This document shows, in pieces, positions 16,409 through 27,818 of a stretch of DNA of 64,000 nt. The first letter of the stretch is position 1; each line of letters begins with the position of its first letter. The translations under genes and the position numbers were made by a program. Source of the DNA: Acidimicrobiaceae bacterium (lineage in GTDB: Bacteria > Actinomycetota > Acidimicrobiia > Acidimicrobiales > RAAP-2); contig PLZF01000013.1 of NCBI GenBank assembly GCA_003152015.1, positions 1 to 64,000 on the forward strand, read 5' to 3'. The notes beneath the pieces were generated by a model. It was not told the DNA's origin, did not search any database, and saw only the letters and a program-made list of their open reading frames with translations.

Positions 16409-17842
16409 TCAGGCTTCGTCGAGGTAGTCGCGAAGTAGCTGGGCTGAGTCGGGACGTCGCAATTTTGCCAGGGTTTTGGCTTCGATCTGCCTGATCCGTT
16501 CACGGGTGACCCCGAACGCCTTACCCACTTCCTCGAGGGTCCGGATCTTTCCGTCGTCGAGACCGAATCGGAGACGGACCACATCCTGTTCGCGAGAGTT
16601 CAACTGCCCGAGCGCCTCGCGGACCGCCTCGTCGAGCATGATCCTCGCGGCGGCGTCGTCAGGGACGACGGCCCCGCGATCCTCGATGAGATCGGACAGA
16701 CTGAAATCGTCCTCGTCCCCCATTGGTTGCTCCAACGACACGGTGTCCTGGTTGATGCGCTGAATCTCCCGGACTCGCTCGATGGTGAAGTCGACCCGGC
16801 TGGCCACCTCCTCGGCAGTTGGCTCCCGTCCCAAATCCTGCAACAGTTGGCGCTGGGCCCACACCACCTTGTTGATGGTCTCCACCATGTGGACAGGGAT
16901 TCGGATGGTGCGGGCCTGATCGGCAATCGCCCGGGTGATGGCCTGCCGGATCCACCACGTGGCGTACGTCGAGAACTTGAAGCCTTTGGTGTGGTCGAAC
17001 TTCTCTACCGCCCGCATCAGGCCGAGGTTTCCCTCTTGGATGAGGTCGAGGAAGGCGAGACCGCGATTCCGGTACCGCTTGGCGATGGAGACAACCAACC
17101 GGAGGTTGGCCTCGATCAATGCCTCCTTGGCCTGTTGTCCTCGCCGGACCAGCATGCGGTCGTCAGACCGCTCTTTCACCGGGCCGACCGGGCCGACCGG
17201 GCCGACCGCGACCAGACGCTCGGCGGCATCGGCTCCGGCCAGTATCCGTTCGGCCAACTCCACTTCCAGAGCAGCGTCGAGGAGCTTTACCTTTCCGATC
17301 TCTTTGAGGTACATATGGACCGGGTCCGCGGCCGCACTCCCGAACCGGTCGCCGCCGTTGTACTGCTCACCGGGAGGGGGCCGTCGGTCCGGGCGGGCCT
17401 TCTTGGCGATCGCTGCCTTGCGCACCGCTCCGGTCACCTTGGATCGTGAGCCACCCCCTGTGGCACTCTCGGCAACCGCCTGTTCCCCGGATTCGACCCG
17501 GCCACCCGCCGGTGACGACGCCACCGGATCCGGATCGCTCATCAGGGCTTTGATCGGGCCATCGAGGACAACCGGGTCCTCGTCAGTCCGAGCCACCGGA
17601 GCTAACGGCACGATGGTCATTTCGCCAGTGTCATAGGTGAACTCGATGCCTTCGGACCTGATGCGGGTGACCACGTCGGTGATCAAATCAGCGCTCAGCT
17701 CTACCGATTTGAGCACGGTCATCACATCATCCTGGGTCAGAAATCCTCGCGACCGACCCAGCTGGATGAGCCCATCGAACCTCGCAACCGGAAGCTCTTC
17801 GGGCGGACCCGTCACCAATTGAATCGCCTCATCAGTCGTCAA
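16409..17842 (-). CDS. rpoD: Primary sigma factor (RpoD/SigA)
   Basis: A 477-residue group-1 sigma-70 factor that recruits RNA polymerase to housekeeping promoters. Region 1.1 is present (residues about 20-75, ending GIEFTYD), region 1.2 at [18 protein letters not shown], region 2 at [20 protein letters not shown] and [20 protein letters not shown] (-10 recognition), region 3 at [20 protein letters not shown], and region 4.2 at [20 protein letters not shown] (-35 recognition). A 9-bp repeat (17181-17207) puts a GPVGPVGPV linker before region 2. The start is TTG at 17842, inside the last codons of dnaG (11-bp overlap), so its synthesis is coupled to primase as in macromolecular-synthesis operons. 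Confidence 0.97.
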   Translation of the reverse strand: MTTDEAIQLVTGPPEELPVARFDGLIQLGRSRGFLTQDDVMTVLKSVELSADLITDVVTRIRSEGIEFTYDTGEMTIVPLAPVARTDEDPVVLDGPIKALMSDPDPVASSPAGGRVESGEQAVAESATGGGSRSKVTGAVRKAAIAKKARPDRRPPPGEQYNGGDRFGSAAADPVHMYLKEIGKVKLLDAALEVELAERILAGADAAERLVAVGPVGPVGPVKERSDDRMLVRRGQQAKEALIEANLRLVVSIAKRYRNRGLAFLDLIQEGNLGLMRAVEKFDHTKGFKFSTYATWWIRQAITRAIADQARTIRIPVHMVETINKVVWAQRQLLQDLGREPTAEEVASRVDFTIERVREIQRINQDTVSLEQPMGDEDDFSLSDLIEDRGAVVPDDAAARIMLDEAVREALGQLNSREQDVVRLRFGLDDGKIRTLEEVGKAFGVTRERIRQIEAKTLAKLRRPDSAQLLRDYLDEA

Positions 17843-19808
17843 GTTCCACCTGAGAGATGCCGTCCTCGTCCTTCACTACAAGCCAGGCTACCAATCGGGC
17901 GGTCGCCGACGCGGCGGCAGCCGGGTCATCGAGCTCCTGGACCCACACGCTGGCCGCCGCTGCCTCCGCCGCGGCTGTCGGTGACGTCCGAGCCTCCCTT
18001 GTGACCAGGGTTAATTGTCGTCGGGCCGCATCCCGCACCAACTGCGACACCACCTCGTCCACCTCCCCCACCGGCTCTTCGACGGTGAGTCTCACCAGCA
18101 GGGCCCGTACAACCGCCGGTGAGGCGTCTATGGCCTGATGGAGGTCGTCCGTGGTCATCAGGACCTGAAATGCCGCCCGCTGCAAGCTGTCGCTGAACAA
18201 GGCGGCTTCCAGCCGGTGGGCCACTTCCTCGGGCCGATGGATGGCCAACCGGAGCGCTTCGAGGCCCGGACGGAAGGAGCCATCCCCGGCGGATCCTCCG
18301 CGACGATCACCCTTGGTCCCATCTCTCCCTCCATTGCCCGCCGGGACGCCTTCAGCCGGCCAACTACCAGCATCGGCAAAACCGTCCGCATCCCAACCCT
18401 GGTCCTCGGCGTCACGGATCCACGGTTCTCCGTCCGGTGCCTTCGGATGTCCGGGTGGATGGGGCGGACCCGTCGGGCCACCGGGTTGGCGGCGGGACCC
18501 ACGCTTGACCACCTCGGGCTTCGGGCTTTCCTGACGTAGACGTTCCAGCCGTTCCCGCAGGGGGGCGGTCTGCAGGCGGCACCTTTCCGCCACCTGCATC
18601 ACGTACTGATCGCGAACCAGATCGTCGGGATGTTCGGCCACCGCCGTCAGGGTCGCGTCGGCGGCTTTGGCCCGCCCCTCGGGAGTGGAGAGATCCGCCG
18701 CGTCCAAGACCCGCTCCACCCGGAACTGCAGAAACGGTTTGGCCCCCGCCACCGCCGCCCGGAAGGCCTCAGGTTCGGAGCGGGCCAGGTCGGCAGGGTC
18801 GGTACCCGGGGGGAAGTTGGCCACCACCACATCGACTTCATGGCGACGTTCCCACTCATAGAACCGGCCGGCGGCCGATTGGCCGGCACCGTCGGCATCG
18901 AAGGCCAACACCACCCGCTTGGCAAAGTTGCGCAGAAGACGGAAATGGTCATCGCCCAATGCGGTGCCGCAGGTGGCCACCGCCCGTTCGATCCCCGCCA
19001 CGAAACTCCCGATGACGTCGGTGTATCCCTCGCACACCACCACCTCGCCGGACTTGATGATGTCACTCTTGGCCCAGTTCAGCGCGTAAAGAATTTTTCG
19101 CTTGGAATAGATGAGGCTTTCCGAGGAGTTCTTGTACTTGGCCGGGTCGCTGCTACCCGGGAGGATCCGGCCTCCGAAGGCCACCGGGTGGCCCGAAGGA
19201 TCACAGATGGGGAACAGGATCCGGGCCCGGAAGGCATCCTGAAGGCGTCCCCGGCGGTTGACAAAGCCGAGACCGGATCCGATGGCCAGATCTTCGCTGA
19301 GCTTCAACCCCCTACACAACGCATCCCAGTCGTCCGGTGCCCACCCCATGCGAAACCGGCGCACCACGTCGCCGTCGTAGCCCCTCGAACGCAGGTAGTC
19401 CCGGGCTTGTCCGGCATCGGCCCCGGTGAGGAGTCGTTGGTGGTACCACTCGGTCGCCTGTTCCATGGCGTCGATGAATACCTTGCGGCGCTGGCTCTCC
19501 CGGCCCACATTGGCGTCTTCGTGGATAACGATCCCGGACTTGTCGGCCAGGCGCCGGACGGCATCGACAAAATCGAGATGCTCCATGGCCCGGACGAAAC
19601 TGATGGCATCGCCCTTGGCCTGGCACCCGAAGCAGTAGTAGAAGCCCTCTTCGGAGTTGACGCTGAACGACGGTGTCTTCTCTCCGTGGAATGGGCACAG
19701 ACCGACCCACCGCCGTCCCTGCCGCTTGAGGGCGGCGTGTTCCCCAATCAGGGCGACGATGTCCGTGGCCGCCCGGACCCGGGCGACGTCCTCATCGGGT
19801 ATGCCCAT
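17832..19808 (-). CDS. dnaG: DNA primase
   Basis: A 658-residue replicative primase making RNA primers for lagging-strand synthesis. The zinc-binding domain uses Cys38, His41, Cys59 and Cys62 (CPFH, then CFGC). The core has [17 protein letters not shown] and [20 protein letters not shown]. The TOPRIM catalytic part shows [11 protein letters not shown] (the Glu), [17 protein letters not shown] (DxD). The poorly conserved C-terminal third contains a long Pro/Gly/Asp-rich linker ([16 protein letters not shown], about residue 450) before the helicase-interacting helices. Followed directly by rpoD. The first gene upstream, ppdK, ends 40 bp away on the same strand, so they may share a transcript. 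Confidence 0.97.
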   Translation of the reverse strand: MGIPDEDVARVRAATDIVALIGEHAALKRQGRRWVGLCPFHGEKTPSFSVNSEEGFYYCFGCQAKGDAISFVRAMEHLDFVDAVRRLADKSGIVIHEDANVGRESQRRKVFIDAMEQATEWYHQRLLTGADAGQARDYLRSRGYDGDVVRRFRMGWAPDDWDALCRGLKLSEDLAIGSGLGFVNRRGRLQDAFRARILFPICDPSGHPVAFGGRILPGSSDPAKYKNSSESLIYSKRKILYALNWAKSDIIKSGEVVVCEGYTDVIGSFVAGIERAVATCGTALGDDHFRLLRNFAKRVVLAFDADGAGQSAAGRFYEWERRHEVDVVVANFPPGTDPADLARSEPEAFRAAVAGAKPFLQFRVERVLDAADLSTPEGRAKAADATLTAVAEHPDDLVRDQYVMQVAERCRLQTAPLRERLERLRQESPKPEVVKRGSRRQPGGPTGPPHPPGHPKAPDGEPWIRDAEDQGWDADGFADAGSWPAEGVPAGNGGRDGTKGDRRGGSAGDGSFRPGLEALRLAIHRPEEVAHRLEAALFSDSLQRAAFQVLMTTDDLHQAIDASPAVVRALLVRLTVEEPVGEVDEVVSQLVRDAARRQLTLVTREARTSPTAAAEAAAASVWVQELDDPAAAASATARLVAWLVVKDEDGISQVELDD

Positions 19809-19848
19809 AGGTCTCGACGGTACCGCGTCGGAGAGCGGCTGTTCAGCG

Positions 19849-22599
19849 CTACTTCTTGGTCTTGGGGCTGCCGCTCGACTTCGCCGGCATCAACCCGGCC
19901 AATACGGCTTGGGCGCAGGCCAGGCGCGCGATCGGCACCCGGAAGGGCGAGCAGCTGACATAGTCGAGCCCGGCCTGGGCGAAGGTGGCAATTGACGCGG
20001 GATCTCCCCCGTGCTCTCCACACACGCCGATCTTCAGCCCGGGACGGGTGGAGCGACCCCGCTCCACGCCCAACCTGACCAGTTCGCCCACACCATCGGG
20101 GTCGACCACTTCAAACGGGTTCCGCTTGAGGAGCCCGAGCCCGAGATACTCGGACATCATCCGGCCTTCGACGTCGTCTCGGCTGAAACCGAAGGTCATC
20201 TGGGTGAGATCGTTGGTCCCAAACGAGAAGAAGTCGGCTTCTTCGGCGATTTCCGCAGCCAACAGCGCAGCCCGGGGTGTCTCGATCATCGTGCCGATCA
20301 ACACATGCAGGGTCTCGGGGATGGCACTGCTTTTTGCCGCGCCCTTGATGCCCTTGGCTGCTCCCTTGGCACCCTTCTTCGCGGGGGTGGATTCCCCCGT
20401 CGCCGAGTCCGCCAGTGTCTTGGCCACCGCGTCTTCGACCCACGACCGGGCCAGGGCCAGCTCTTCCCGGCTCACGGTAAGCGGAATCATGATCTCCACG
20501 ATCGGCTGGCCACCCACGGCCACCCGGGCGAGGGCGGCCTCCATCAGGGCCCGAACCTGCATGGCGTAGAGGCCGGGTTTGATCACCCCGAGTCGCACCC
20601 CGCGGGTGCCGAGCATCGGATTGAACTCGTGCCAGGCCTTGGCCGCCTCATAGAGGCGGGCCTCCTCGGGGGTGAGCCCGACGGTGGCTTCTTTGACGGC
20701 CAGCTCCTGGGTGCCAGGGAGGAACTCGTGGAGCGGCGGATCGAGCAACCGGATGGTGACCGGCAGCCCATCCATGGCTTCGAGGATCTCCTCGAAGTCG
20801 GCTTTCTGCGCCACACGCAGTTGCTCGAGAGCGGACTCCTCTTCCTCCGGGGTCGAGGCCAGGATCATGCGCCTCACGATGGGCAGTCGGTCCTCACCCA
20901 GAAACATGTGCTCGGTGCGGCACAAGCCGATGCCCTCGGCACCGTGATTACGAGCGTTAGTGGCATCGGGCCCGTTGTCGGCGTTGGCCCGCACCCCAAG
21001 GAGGCCGGCCCGGATCTCGTCGGCCCAGCCCAAGATGGTTTCGAACTCGGCAGGCATCTCGCCCTGGGACAGTGGCACCTGGCCGAGTACAACCGTGCCG
21101 TTGGTGCCGTCGATCGAGATCCAATCGCCTTCATTGACCACGGTGTCGCCCACCGTGAAAGACGCTTCGGTGATGCGCAACGCCTCGGCCCCCACCACTG
21201 CCGGTTTGCCCCAACCCCGGGCCACCACCGCGGCATGGCTGACCAGACCCCCGCGGGCGGTGAGAATTCCTTCGGCGGCCAGCATGCCGTGCACATCTTC
21301 GGGAGAGGTTTCGCTTCGGACCAGCACCACCTGCTCGCCGCGCTCGGCAGCGGCCTGTGCATCGTCGGCGGTGAGATAGACCCGTCCGACCGCGGCGCCC
21401 GGCGAGGCGGCGAGGCCCTTGGTGAGAACCGTGTATCCCGAGCCGGAGAATTGCGGGTGGAGCACCTGGTCGAGGTGGTCCCCTGTCACTCGTCCCACCG
21501 CCTCGGATTTGGACAGTTTGATGGTCCGCTCGCCCACCATGTCGACAGCGATGCGGAGAGCGGCGCTGCCGGTGCGCTTGCCAACCCGGGTCTGCAGCAT
21601 CCACAGCTTGCCCTGCTCGATGGTGAACTCGGTGTCACACATGTCGCGGTAGTGAGCCTCCAGCCGCGCGAAAATGGAGAGTAACTCCTTGTGGATGGTG
21701 GGAAACTGATCCTTCAGGGCCGAGAGCGGCTCTGTGTTGCGGATACCGGCCACCACGTCCTCACCCTGCGCGTTGATGAGGAAGTCGCCGTACTCGCCCC
21801 GGGTTCCGGTGGCCGGGTCCCGAGTGAAGCCGACTCCGGTACCCGAAGCGTCGTCCCGGTTCCCGAACACCATGGCCTGCACATTGACAGCGGTTCCCAG
21901 GTCGTGAGCGATGCGCTCACGGTTCCGGTAGGCGATGGCCCGAGGCGCGTTCCACGAACTGAAGACGGCTTCGATGGCGCCGCGGAGCTGATCATCCGGG
22001 TCTTGGGGGAAGGGTTTCCCGGTATGGCGTTCCACGATCTGCTGATAGGCATCCACCAGGTATCGGAGGAGTTCGGTAGGGACCCCGGCATCTGAGGTGG
22101 TGCCGGCCAACTCCTTGGCCGCCTCTAAGAGGTTGTCGAACTCCTCGCCGGGGATGCCCAACACGATGCGCCCGTACATGGCCACAAATCGGCGATACGA
22201 GTCGTAGGCGAAGCGCTCGTCATCGGTCTGCTTGGCCAGCCCCTCCACTGATTGGTCGTTGAGGCCCAGGTTTAGAACGGTGTCCATCATCCCGGGCATG
22301 GAGAACTTGGCCCCCGAGCGAACCGAGACCAGGAGAGGGTCGGAAGGGTCGCCGATCCGCTTTCCCATCGTCTTTTCGAGACGGGTGCGGGCCTTGCCCA
22401 CTTCGGCGGTCAGCCCGTCGGGCCAACCGCCATCCATATAGGCGCGACAAGCGTCGGTGGAGATTGTGAAACCCGGGGGGACGGGTAGTTCGAGTACCGA
22501 CGTCATCTCGGCCAGGTTGGCGCCCTTGCCTCCGAGGAGATCCTTCATCTCCTTCGGGGGCTTGCGGTGCTTGTGGTCGAAGTCGTAGACGAACGGCAT
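19849..22599 (-). CDS. ppdK: Pyruvate, phosphate dikinase
   Basis: A 916-residue enzyme interconverting pyruvate + ATP + Pi and phosphoenolpyruvate + AMP + PPi. The N-terminal ATP-grasp domain begins LLGGKGANLAEMTSVLELPV and has SVRSGAKFSMPGMMDTVLNL. The swivelling phosphohistidine domain has ARGGLVSHAAVVARGWGKP with the catalytic His near residue 450. The C-terminal PEP barrel has IGLCRTEHMF and the catalytic Cys in KIGVCGEHGGDP. About 30 residues rich in Lys, Ala and Gly (AKKGAKGAAKGIKGAAK, about residues 728-757) interrupt the barrel and are not part of the family core. Likely gluconeogenic or PPi-linked glycolysis. ATG 22599 has an AGGAG-type ribosome site. Confidence 0.97.
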   Translation of the reverse strand: MPFVYDFDHKHRKPPKEMKDLLGGKGANLAEMTSVLELPVPPGFTISTDACRAYMDGGWPDGLTAEVGKARTRLEKTMGKRIGDPSDPLLVSVRSGAKFSMPGMMDTVLNLGLNDQSVEGLAKQTDDERFAYDSYRRFVAMYGRIVLGIPGEEFDNLLEAAKELAGTTSDAGVPTELLRYLVDAYQQIVERHTGKPFPQDPDDQLRGAIEAVFSSWNAPRAIAYRNRERIAHDLGTAVNVQAMVFGNRDDASGTGVGFTRDPATGTRGEYGDFLINAQGEDVVAGIRNTEPLSALKDQFPTIHKELLSIFARLEAHYRDMCDTEFTIEQGKLWMLQTRVGKRTGSAALRIAVDMVGERTIKLSKSEAVGRVTGDHLDQVLHPQFSGSGYTVLTKGLAASPGAAVGRVYLTADDAQAAAERGEQVVLVRSETSPEDVHGMLAAEGILTARGGLVSHAAVVARGWGKPAVVGAEALRITEASFTVGDTVVNEGDWISIDGTNGTVVLGQVPLSQGEMPAEFETILGWADEIRAGLLGVRANADNGPDATNARNHGAEGIGLCRTEHMFLGEDRLPIVRRMILASTPEEEESALEQLRVAQKADFEEILEAMDGLPVTIRLLDPPLHEFLPGTQELAVKEATVGLTPEEARLYEAAKAWHEFNPMLGTRGVRLGVIKPGLYAMQVRALMEAALARVAVGGQPIVEIMIPLTVSREELALARSWVEDAVAKTLADSATGESTPAKKGAKGAAKGIKGAAKSSAIPETLHVLIGTMIETPRAALLAAEIAEEADFFSFGTNDLTQMTFGFSRDDVEGRMMSEYLGLGLLKRNPFEVVDPDGVGELVRLGVERGRSTRPGLKIGVCGEHGGDPASIATFAQAGLDYVSCSPFRVPIARLACAQAVLAGLMPAKSSGSPKTKK

Positions 22600-22746
22600 C
22601 GGAAAAGGTCTCCTGGGTGGTGGTTTGGGGTTGCCTGGTTGGGCAGGTGCAGGGTTTTCAGCCTACCCGCCTCTCCCGTTGGGCCCGAAACCGCGCCGAT
22701 TGGACAGCGCGAACGTCAACGGGAAGGTCAGGCGTCAAAGGAACGG

Positions 22747-24117
<1,371 letters not shown>

Positions 24118-24279
24118 AGAGAGACATGGTACCGGGTCGCCCGGTGACGGCTCACCCTCTGGCCAGCCAATATCCGCCCCATCCCGGAGTGGTGACGGCG
24201 GTTCCCTGCCGACTGCCTGGCGTGGGGACGCCCGTCGTCGCATCTCACGCCCGGCATCGGGAAAAGTTAGGGTGCAGAC

Positions 24280-25567
24280 GTGAGGAACGCAAAGCGGATT
24301 GCAAGACTCGTCGGGTCGTTGCTGGTCGGGTTGACCATGGCGACTGTGGTCGGCTTGGCGCCACAGCCGTCCGGCCCCGCGGCGGCCGCCGGCCCGCCTC
24401 CCAACGTGGCGGCAGGTCAACCGGTGACCTTCGGCGACGCCGGGTTCTACGGATCGGTGGCGGGTACGACCCTGGCCGCGCCGGTGGTGGGCATGGCTGC
24501 CACCCCCAGCGGGAACGGCTACTGGCTGGTGGCCTCCGACGGGGGCATCTTCGCATTCGGCGACGCCGGGTTCCACGGGTCGACCGGGGCCCAATCGGCT
24601 GAACCGACCGGTGGTGGGTATCGCCTCCACCCCCAGTGGGAACGGCTACTGGCTGGTGGCCTCCGACGGGGGCATCTTCGCCTACGGCGATGCGCCGTTC
24701 CTGGGGTCGATGGCCGGTACCCCGCTTCAGGCCCCGGCCGTCGGAATGGCCACCACCCCCAGCGGGAACGGCTACTGGCTGGTGGCCTCCGACGGTGGGA
24801 TCTTCACGTTCGGGAACGCTCCTTTTCTGGGATCGATCGGTGGACAACCTCTGGCCGATCCGATTGTGGCCATCGCCGCCACCCCCGGCGGTCAGGGCTA
24901 TTGGCTACTGCCGGCCCCGCCACCGCCTCCGATCGGCGGACCTTCGCTGGCCGGGCTGGTGATCTACAACTTGGCGAACATCCCCGGAGGGGTGTATCCG
25001 AGGGGCGACAAAGTTGCGGCGTTGACTTTTGACGATGGCCCCTCGCCTGTCTACACACCCCAGATTCTGCAGATACTGACCCAGTATCACGTGCCGGCCA
25101 CGTTCCAGATCGTGGGCTCCCTGGGTGCCGCCCGTCCCGACCTGCTCAAGCTGGAGGTATCCGACGGGATGACCCTGACCAACCACACCTGGGACCACCC
25201 CGACCTGACCAGGTTGAGCCCGGCCGGATTCCCCGGCGAAGTCGACGCCACCACAAATCTGATCACATCGGTGACCGGGCAGCCGGTCAAATGCCTCCGT
25301 CCGCCGGGCGGCGTCACCAACGGTTCGGTCCTTGCCCAACTGTCCCAGCGTGGGCTGGGAGAACTTCTCTGGGATGTGGACCCCTCGGACTACCTGCGGC
25401 CGGGAGCCGGTGTGATCGTCAACCGGGTACTCTCCGCCCTGCATCCCGGGGCGATCATCGGCATCCATGACGGTGGGGGTGATCGATCCCAGACGGTGGC
25501 CGCCCTTCCCGCCATCATTACCGGCATCCAGGCGGCCGGGTACACACTGGTGTCCGTCTGCAACTAA
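24280..25567 (+). pseudogene. Secreted polysaccharide deacetylase with 126-bp repeats, frameshifted
   Basis: A GTG start at 24280 opens a signal peptide ([20 protein letters not shown]). Then come 42-residue repeats built around [12 protein letters not shown] and FGDA-F-GS, and finally a NodB-type deacetylase domain: [15 protein letters not shown] (catalytic Asp pair), [15 protein letters not shown] (metal His) and [12 protein letters not shown]. The repeat copies start at 24481, 24608, 24734 and 24860: spacing is 127, 126 and 126 bp, so one extra base between copies 1 and 2 (24566-24607) shifts the frame. The first frame continues to 25032, the true second frame to 25567. The deacetylase would act on peptidoglycan or a surface glycan. 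It may be a real pseudogene, a phase-variable switch or an assembly error. Confidence 0.8.
24481..24912 (+). repeat. 126-bp coding tandem repeat (3.4 copies)
   Basis: Homologous blocks start at 24481, 24608, 24734 and 24860; each encodes about 42 residues, [19 protein letters not shown] followed by GIFxFGxAxFxGS, and the fourth is partial. Identity is high at DNA level (the stretch for [14 protein letters not shown] is nearly the same in three copies), indicating recent duplication and a substrate for slippage. Such repeats are common in secreted proteins of Acidimicrobiia (recollection). Confidence 0.9.
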
Positions 25568-25604
25568 CCCATCGGTGTTGGTGGGTGAGGTTCGGGGGAG
25601 CCGG

Positions 25605-26705
25605 TTAGGCCGACACTTCGGGGACCAGCCGGGTGCTCACCGCGTTGGCGAGCAACCGACCCCTTACGGTGAGCACGGCGCGACCGTCTCTCCGGTCCAC
25701 CAGGCCCTCGAGGTCGGGATCTTCCGGCAGCGATGCTTCGGGCACTCCGTCACGGGTACGCAAGCCCAAGGCCAGGGCTTCGAACCGCACCTGCTCGGGG
25801 CTGAGCACCTCGTCACCGGCGGTGGCAATCCGACCCTGCTCGATCTCCTTCACGAACCGATCGGGCGTACGTACGTTCCACCACCGGCGACCGTCCCGAT
25901 GGGAGTGGGCCGCTGATCCGATGCCCCGGTACTCCCCCTGGTGCCAATACAGCCGGTTGTGGCGGCACTCGTGTCCCGGGAGCGACCAGTTGGAGATCTC
26001 CTCCCAGTTGTACCCGGCGGTGGAGAGAATCTCCTCGGTCATCTCGTATCGGTGGGCCTGCACGTCATCGTCGGGATGGCGGTCGGGCTGGGCCGCCAGC
26101 GGGGTGCCGGGCTCCACCGTCAATGAGTAGGCGCTGATGTGGGGTGGGGCGGAGGCAAACCCCATCACGTCCCTCAGGCTCTGTTCCCAGTCGGCATCGG
26201 TTTCCCCGGCCCCACCCATGATCAGGTCCATGCCCCATGACACGAATCCGGCCGCGGCTACCGTCCCGGCCGCGGCGACCACCGCGTCGTGGCCATGTCG
26301 CCGCCCCAGTCCGACCAGCACGTGGGGAACTGTCGACTGCACTCCGAGCGAGATCCGGGTGACACCCGCGGCCCGATAGGTGGCAAACCGTGCAGCCTCG
26401 GCGTCCTCGGGGTTGCACTCCACCGTGACCTCGGCGCCAGGCGCCCGTGGGATGGCGTCAAGGATCGAGACCAGCAGGTCGGCGGCGAGGCGCGAGGGGG
26501 TCCCGCCCCCGAAGAACACCGATGTGGCCTGGGGTATGCCCTCGGACTCGACGGCCCGCTCCACCTCGGTGACGCAGGCGGCGGCATACGACTCCATCAG
26601 GTGGTCCCTGTCGGTATAGGTGGCGAATGCGCAGTAGTCGCAGCGGGCCCGACAAAACGGGATGTGGACGTAGATGCCGAACGGGGTCGTCGTATCCGGC
26701 GTCAC
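25605..26705 (-). CDS. hemW: HemW, radical-SAM heme chaperone
   Basis: A 366-residue radical-SAM protein of the HemN/HemW family. The 4Fe-4S site is YVHIPFCRARCDYCAFATY (Cx3CxxC), the glycine-rich SAM motif is SVFFGGGTPSRL, and the downstream ISLGVQS, GWEEIS-like (YNWEEISNWS) and RGIGSAAHSH blocks are those of HemW rather than true coproporphyrinogen oxidase, as no extra N-terminal substrate residues are present. HemW inserts heme into respiratory proteins. GTG 26705 is chosen: a GAGGG ribosome site precedes it and it lies 10 bp after recO; the longer frame upstream overlaps recO. Confidence 0.9.
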   Translation of the reverse strand: MTPDTTTPFGIYVHIPFCRARCDYCAFATYTDRDHLMESYAAACVTEVERAVESEGIPQATSVFFGGGTPSRLAADLLVSILDAIPRAPGAEVTVECNPEDAEAARFATYRAAGVTRISLGVQSTVPHVLVGLGRRHGHDAVVAAAGTVAAAGFVSWGMDLIMGGAGETDADWEQSLRDVMGFASAPPHISAYSLTVEPGTPLAAQPDRHPDDDVQAHRYEMTEEILSTAGYNWEEISNWSLPGHECRHNRLYWHQGEYRGIGSAAHSHRDGRRWWNVRTPDRFVKEIEQGRIATAGDEVLSPEQVRFEALALGLRTRDGVPEASLPEDPDLEGLVDRRDGRAVLTVRGRLLANAVSTRLVPEVSA

Positions 26706-26715
26706 GATTCCGCCC

Positions 26716-27441
26716 TCACGACACCGGTCCCGCCCGTACCGACCGGAGCCGGCGATCGAGATGGACCTCCATCGCCTCCGTAGCCAACGCACCGACTTCA
26801 TCGGTCGTCGGTGAGCGGGGCTCGGCCAGGACGCCGGCCAGCCCGCCGCCGAGGATGCGCTTGAGCAGGGCCAGGCCCTCTCCCGTCAGGGAGCGTCCTC
26901 GCCGGCAATTTCTGCACAGGACCCCCCCCTCCACCAGATCGAACGCCACCAGCTTCTCGATATCCTCCTCGCCGCAAGACGCGCAGGCATCGAGCACCGG
27001 CTCGGTGCCCTCGAGGGCAAGGACCTTGAGGAAGAAAGCCGGTGTCACCATGACCGAATCTCGTTCGGCCAGCGCCGAGAGAGCTCCCACCAACATGGAA
27101 TAGAGGCGTGGGTTGGCGTGGCGTTCCTGGCCGACCTGGTCCACCACTTCGAGTATCGACATGGCTGACGCCATCCGGTCGAGGTCCTCACGCACCGGTC
27201 GGAAGGTGTCGATGACTTCGGCCTGGTTCACGATGTCGAGGTCCCCGCGACCTTGCCAACCGAGGAGAGCCACATGGCTGAAGGGTTCAAGACGCGACCC
27301 GAACTTGGATCCGGTACGTCGCACGCCCTTGGCCACAGCCCGCACTTTCCCGTTCTGTTCGGTCATCAGGGTGACAATCCGATCCGCCTCCCCGATCCGA
27401 ATGGTGCGAAGCACCACACCCTGGTCGCGGAAGAGGGTCAT
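26716..27441 (-). CDS. recO: DNA repair protein RecO
   Basis: A 241-residue recombination mediator that loads RecA at single-strand gaps with RecR. The N-terminal OB fold reads MTLFRDQGVVLRTIRIGEAD, RIVTLMTEQNGKVRAVAKGV RR-type sequence, followed by the helical part and a zinc motif CASCGEED...LCRNC (four Cys). Length is normal. The start overlaps the stop of the membrane-protein gene upstream by four bases (ATGA at 27438-27441) and hemW follows after 10 bp, so it belongs to a four-gene operon starting with uppS. Confidence 0.95.
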   Translation of the reverse strand: MTLFRDQGVVLRTIRIGEADRIVTLMTEQNGKVRAVAKGVRRTGSKFGSRLEPFSHVALLGWQGRGDLDIVNQAEVIDTFRPVREDLDRMASAMSILEVVDQVGQERHANPRLYSMLVGALSALAERDSVMVTPAFFLKVLALEGTEPVLDACASCGEEDIEKLVAFDLVEGGVLCRNCRRGRSLTGEGLALLKRILGGGLAGVLAEPRSPTTDEVGALATEAMEVHLDRRLRSVRAGPVS

Positions 27442-27818
27442 CCCGAGCTGGCGGAGTCCCCGCCGTTCGGGTGAGAAAGCCCGTTGGTGCCCGACGCCTC
27501 TCCGGAACGTCCATTCACCTCCGGGCCCCCCGAGGCGGAAGGGACAATGCCTCGATCAGTGGGTCGGATCGGTCGGGCAGGAGGCCGCGGCCGGCGAGGG
27601 CCCCCGAGCAGGCTGTTGGCGCCGATGAGGGCAACCAGCACCGGGGGGACGATGACGAACGGCAGGATGGCGTTGAATCCGGCAACCAACATGATGAGCG
27701 CCCCGATATACAGGACCACCCCACCGGCGATCCCGACGCCGATCCATACTCCGCCGGCATCATCGGGCTCACCCGGTGTTCGGACCTCTACGGCGGACCA
27801 CCGGGGACCCATCCTCAT
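27438..27818 (-). CDS. Small membrane protein between uppS and recO
   Basis: A 126-residue protein with two adjacent hydrophobic segments (VWIGVGIAGGVVLYIGALIM and NAILPFVIVPPVLVALIGAN) followed by a basic, Pro-rich and then Ser/Gly-rich cytoplasmic-type tail. Function unknown. It begins at the ATG at 27818, which overlaps the uppS stop (ATGA), and its own stop overlaps recO in the same way, so translation is coupled through the whole operon. Linkage to a lipid-carrier synthase suggests an envelope role, by position only. Confidence 0.75.
   Translation of the reverse strand: MRMGPRWSAVEVRTPGEPDDAGGVWIGVGIAGGVVLYIGALIMLVAGFNAILPFVIVPPVLVALIGANSLLGGPRRPRPPARPIRPTDRGIVPSASGGPEVNGRSGEASGTNGLSHPNGGDSASSG

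Noticed and set aside
18630-19958. Long plus-strand open frame opposite dnaG
   Set aside because: DnaG zinc and TOPRIM motifs fix the coding strand; the opposite frame has shadow-type composition.
20011-21684. Long plus-strand open frame (557 codons) opposite ppdK
   Set aside because: It is antisense to highly conserved pyruvate phosphate dikinase motifs, has His/Gly/Arg-rich composition typical of shadow frames in GC-rich DNA and no recognisable domain.
24481-24912. Possible CRISPR or non-coding satellite array
   Set aside because: The period is 126 bp, the units are contiguous without spacers and encode a 42-residue protein repeat.
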